A stretch of DNA of 60,000 nucleotides. Source: Phoronis australis (Eukaryota; Phoronida; Phoronidae). Positions 59,187-60,000 of this stretch are shown piece after piece. The stretch is taken from contig NMRA01000056.1 of the NCBI GenBank assembly GCA_002633005.1, positions 197,165 to 257,164 on the forward strand, in the 5' to 3' direction. The notes under the pieces are model-generated. The model was given only the letters and a program-made list of their open reading frames with translations, did no database searches and had not been told where the DNA came from. The translations under genes were made by a program, and so were the position numbers. The stretch's first letter is position 1. Every line of letters begins with the position of its first letter.

Positions 59187-60000
59187 TAGCGAAACCGTAT
59201 TTTATGAACAAAATCAAGAAAATGAACCGGAAGAAAAACTTCATTACTTGCACAGTTTGCATTGTACAGCTGTCACTAACAAACACATGGTGAAAATTCG
59301 AGTACTTTAAGGATGTATTCAACTGTTGAAAAATGGGAAAATGACATCTTTGGGGAATTTTTGAAACCTCAATCGCCTTGACAACTAATCTACCTCCATC
59401 AAGAAGTGTAACTGTGGCTTATTACATAGTACTGGGTTGGTGAGCTAATTAAAGGTCTTGGCTTGTCTATGTTTATTCTGGCGGCTGCCACTGTGTGTCT
59501 ACAAGCCAGATATTTATCTGATGGTTTATTTGGATACAGGATGCTCTAATTAGAAGCAGCAGCCTGGGTTGTTCTATCTGGCAGAGCAGTCCTAATGAGA
59601 TCTGCCAACTGTTATTTTTGCTTGCCCTTTTGACAACAAATATATATATGTAGCATTATGGACCTTGCAGTATTTTTCAAAAAAATTGACATTATATTTC
59701 TTCCCATGGAAAATTGATGAAATTTCGAAGCAAACATTTTGTAAGAATTTAATTTTCTTTTGTGTCTGATTTTGTCATGAGTTGTCACCATAAATTCGTC
59801 GAAGTCAAACGAATTTCGCCAAAAATTGTTGACTTTTTTGAAAACTACTGCAGAGCTTCCCTGCACTGGCATAAAAGGGTAATCCAACAACAATTCTTGT
59901 GCTCTAATTCAAAGTTAAAATTTAAATTTGCACTTTGCATAAATGTTCCGCTGTTGCCTACGAGAATGGGAAGGTCGTATTATTGAAGTTCTCGTATCTA
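59187..60000. other. Non-coding stretch, nothing recognised
   Basis: Short overlapping open frames on both strands (59612-59986) have no support. Confidence 0.5.

Overview
This is a 60-kb piece of a eukaryotic nuclear genome. It is AT-rich, has no long open reading frame, no operon and no rRNA, and is dense in short non-autonomous transposons, foldbacks, minisatellites and short tandem duplications. The repeat style (tRNA-headed SINE remnants, TTA-flanked MITEs, frequent 'taggcc' motifs, split short exons) suggests a marine invertebrate, possibly a deuterostome. That assignment is an impression; no marker gene is present to prove it.

Protein-coding content is sparse. The best candidates are three ATG-bearing exons on the + strand at 22730-22869, 32748-32860 and 47771-47844. 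Each has an in-frame stop just upstream, a splice donor at its end, and the same reading phase (two bases of the last codon before the intron). They are best explained as alternative first exons of one large gene whose common downstream exons lie beyond position 60000. Weaker exon candidates are at 26209-26349 (+), 34539-34713 (+, with a poly(A) signal), and 25412-25747, 40974-41329 and 41677-41788 (-). I recognise no protein family in any of them.

Layout. Families A to G are my own labels. Family A is a ~440-485 bp element with seven copies (68, 27175, 40066, 44767, 50588, 57160, 58743). Family B is a PIF/Harbinger-like MITE of ~480-507 bp with 3-bp TWA target duplications (6349, 11425, 12869, 17336 interrupted, 45271, 55603, plus a fragment near 5110). 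Family C is a ~450-bp almost perfectly palindromic foldback with a 7-bp target duplication (15331, 57977). Family E is a diverged interspersed repeat with six copies. Family G is a degenerate tandem block at 52540-53740 with a relative at 41800. Single elements include a 2426-bp transposon with 24-bp perfect terminal inverted repeats nested inside a family B copy (17352-19777), a 153-bp MITE with a perfect 9-bp target duplication (49629-49781), and a hAT-like MITE (38296-38450).

An ~860-bp segment is present twice (35190 and 36653) with an ambiguous base at the second junction, so it may be an uncollapsed allele. Two-copy tandem duplications of 46-91 bp recur along the window. No self-contained new system with protein machinery was found. 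The most notable items are the phase-matched alternative first exons and the transposon insertions whose empty sites can be read within the window itself.
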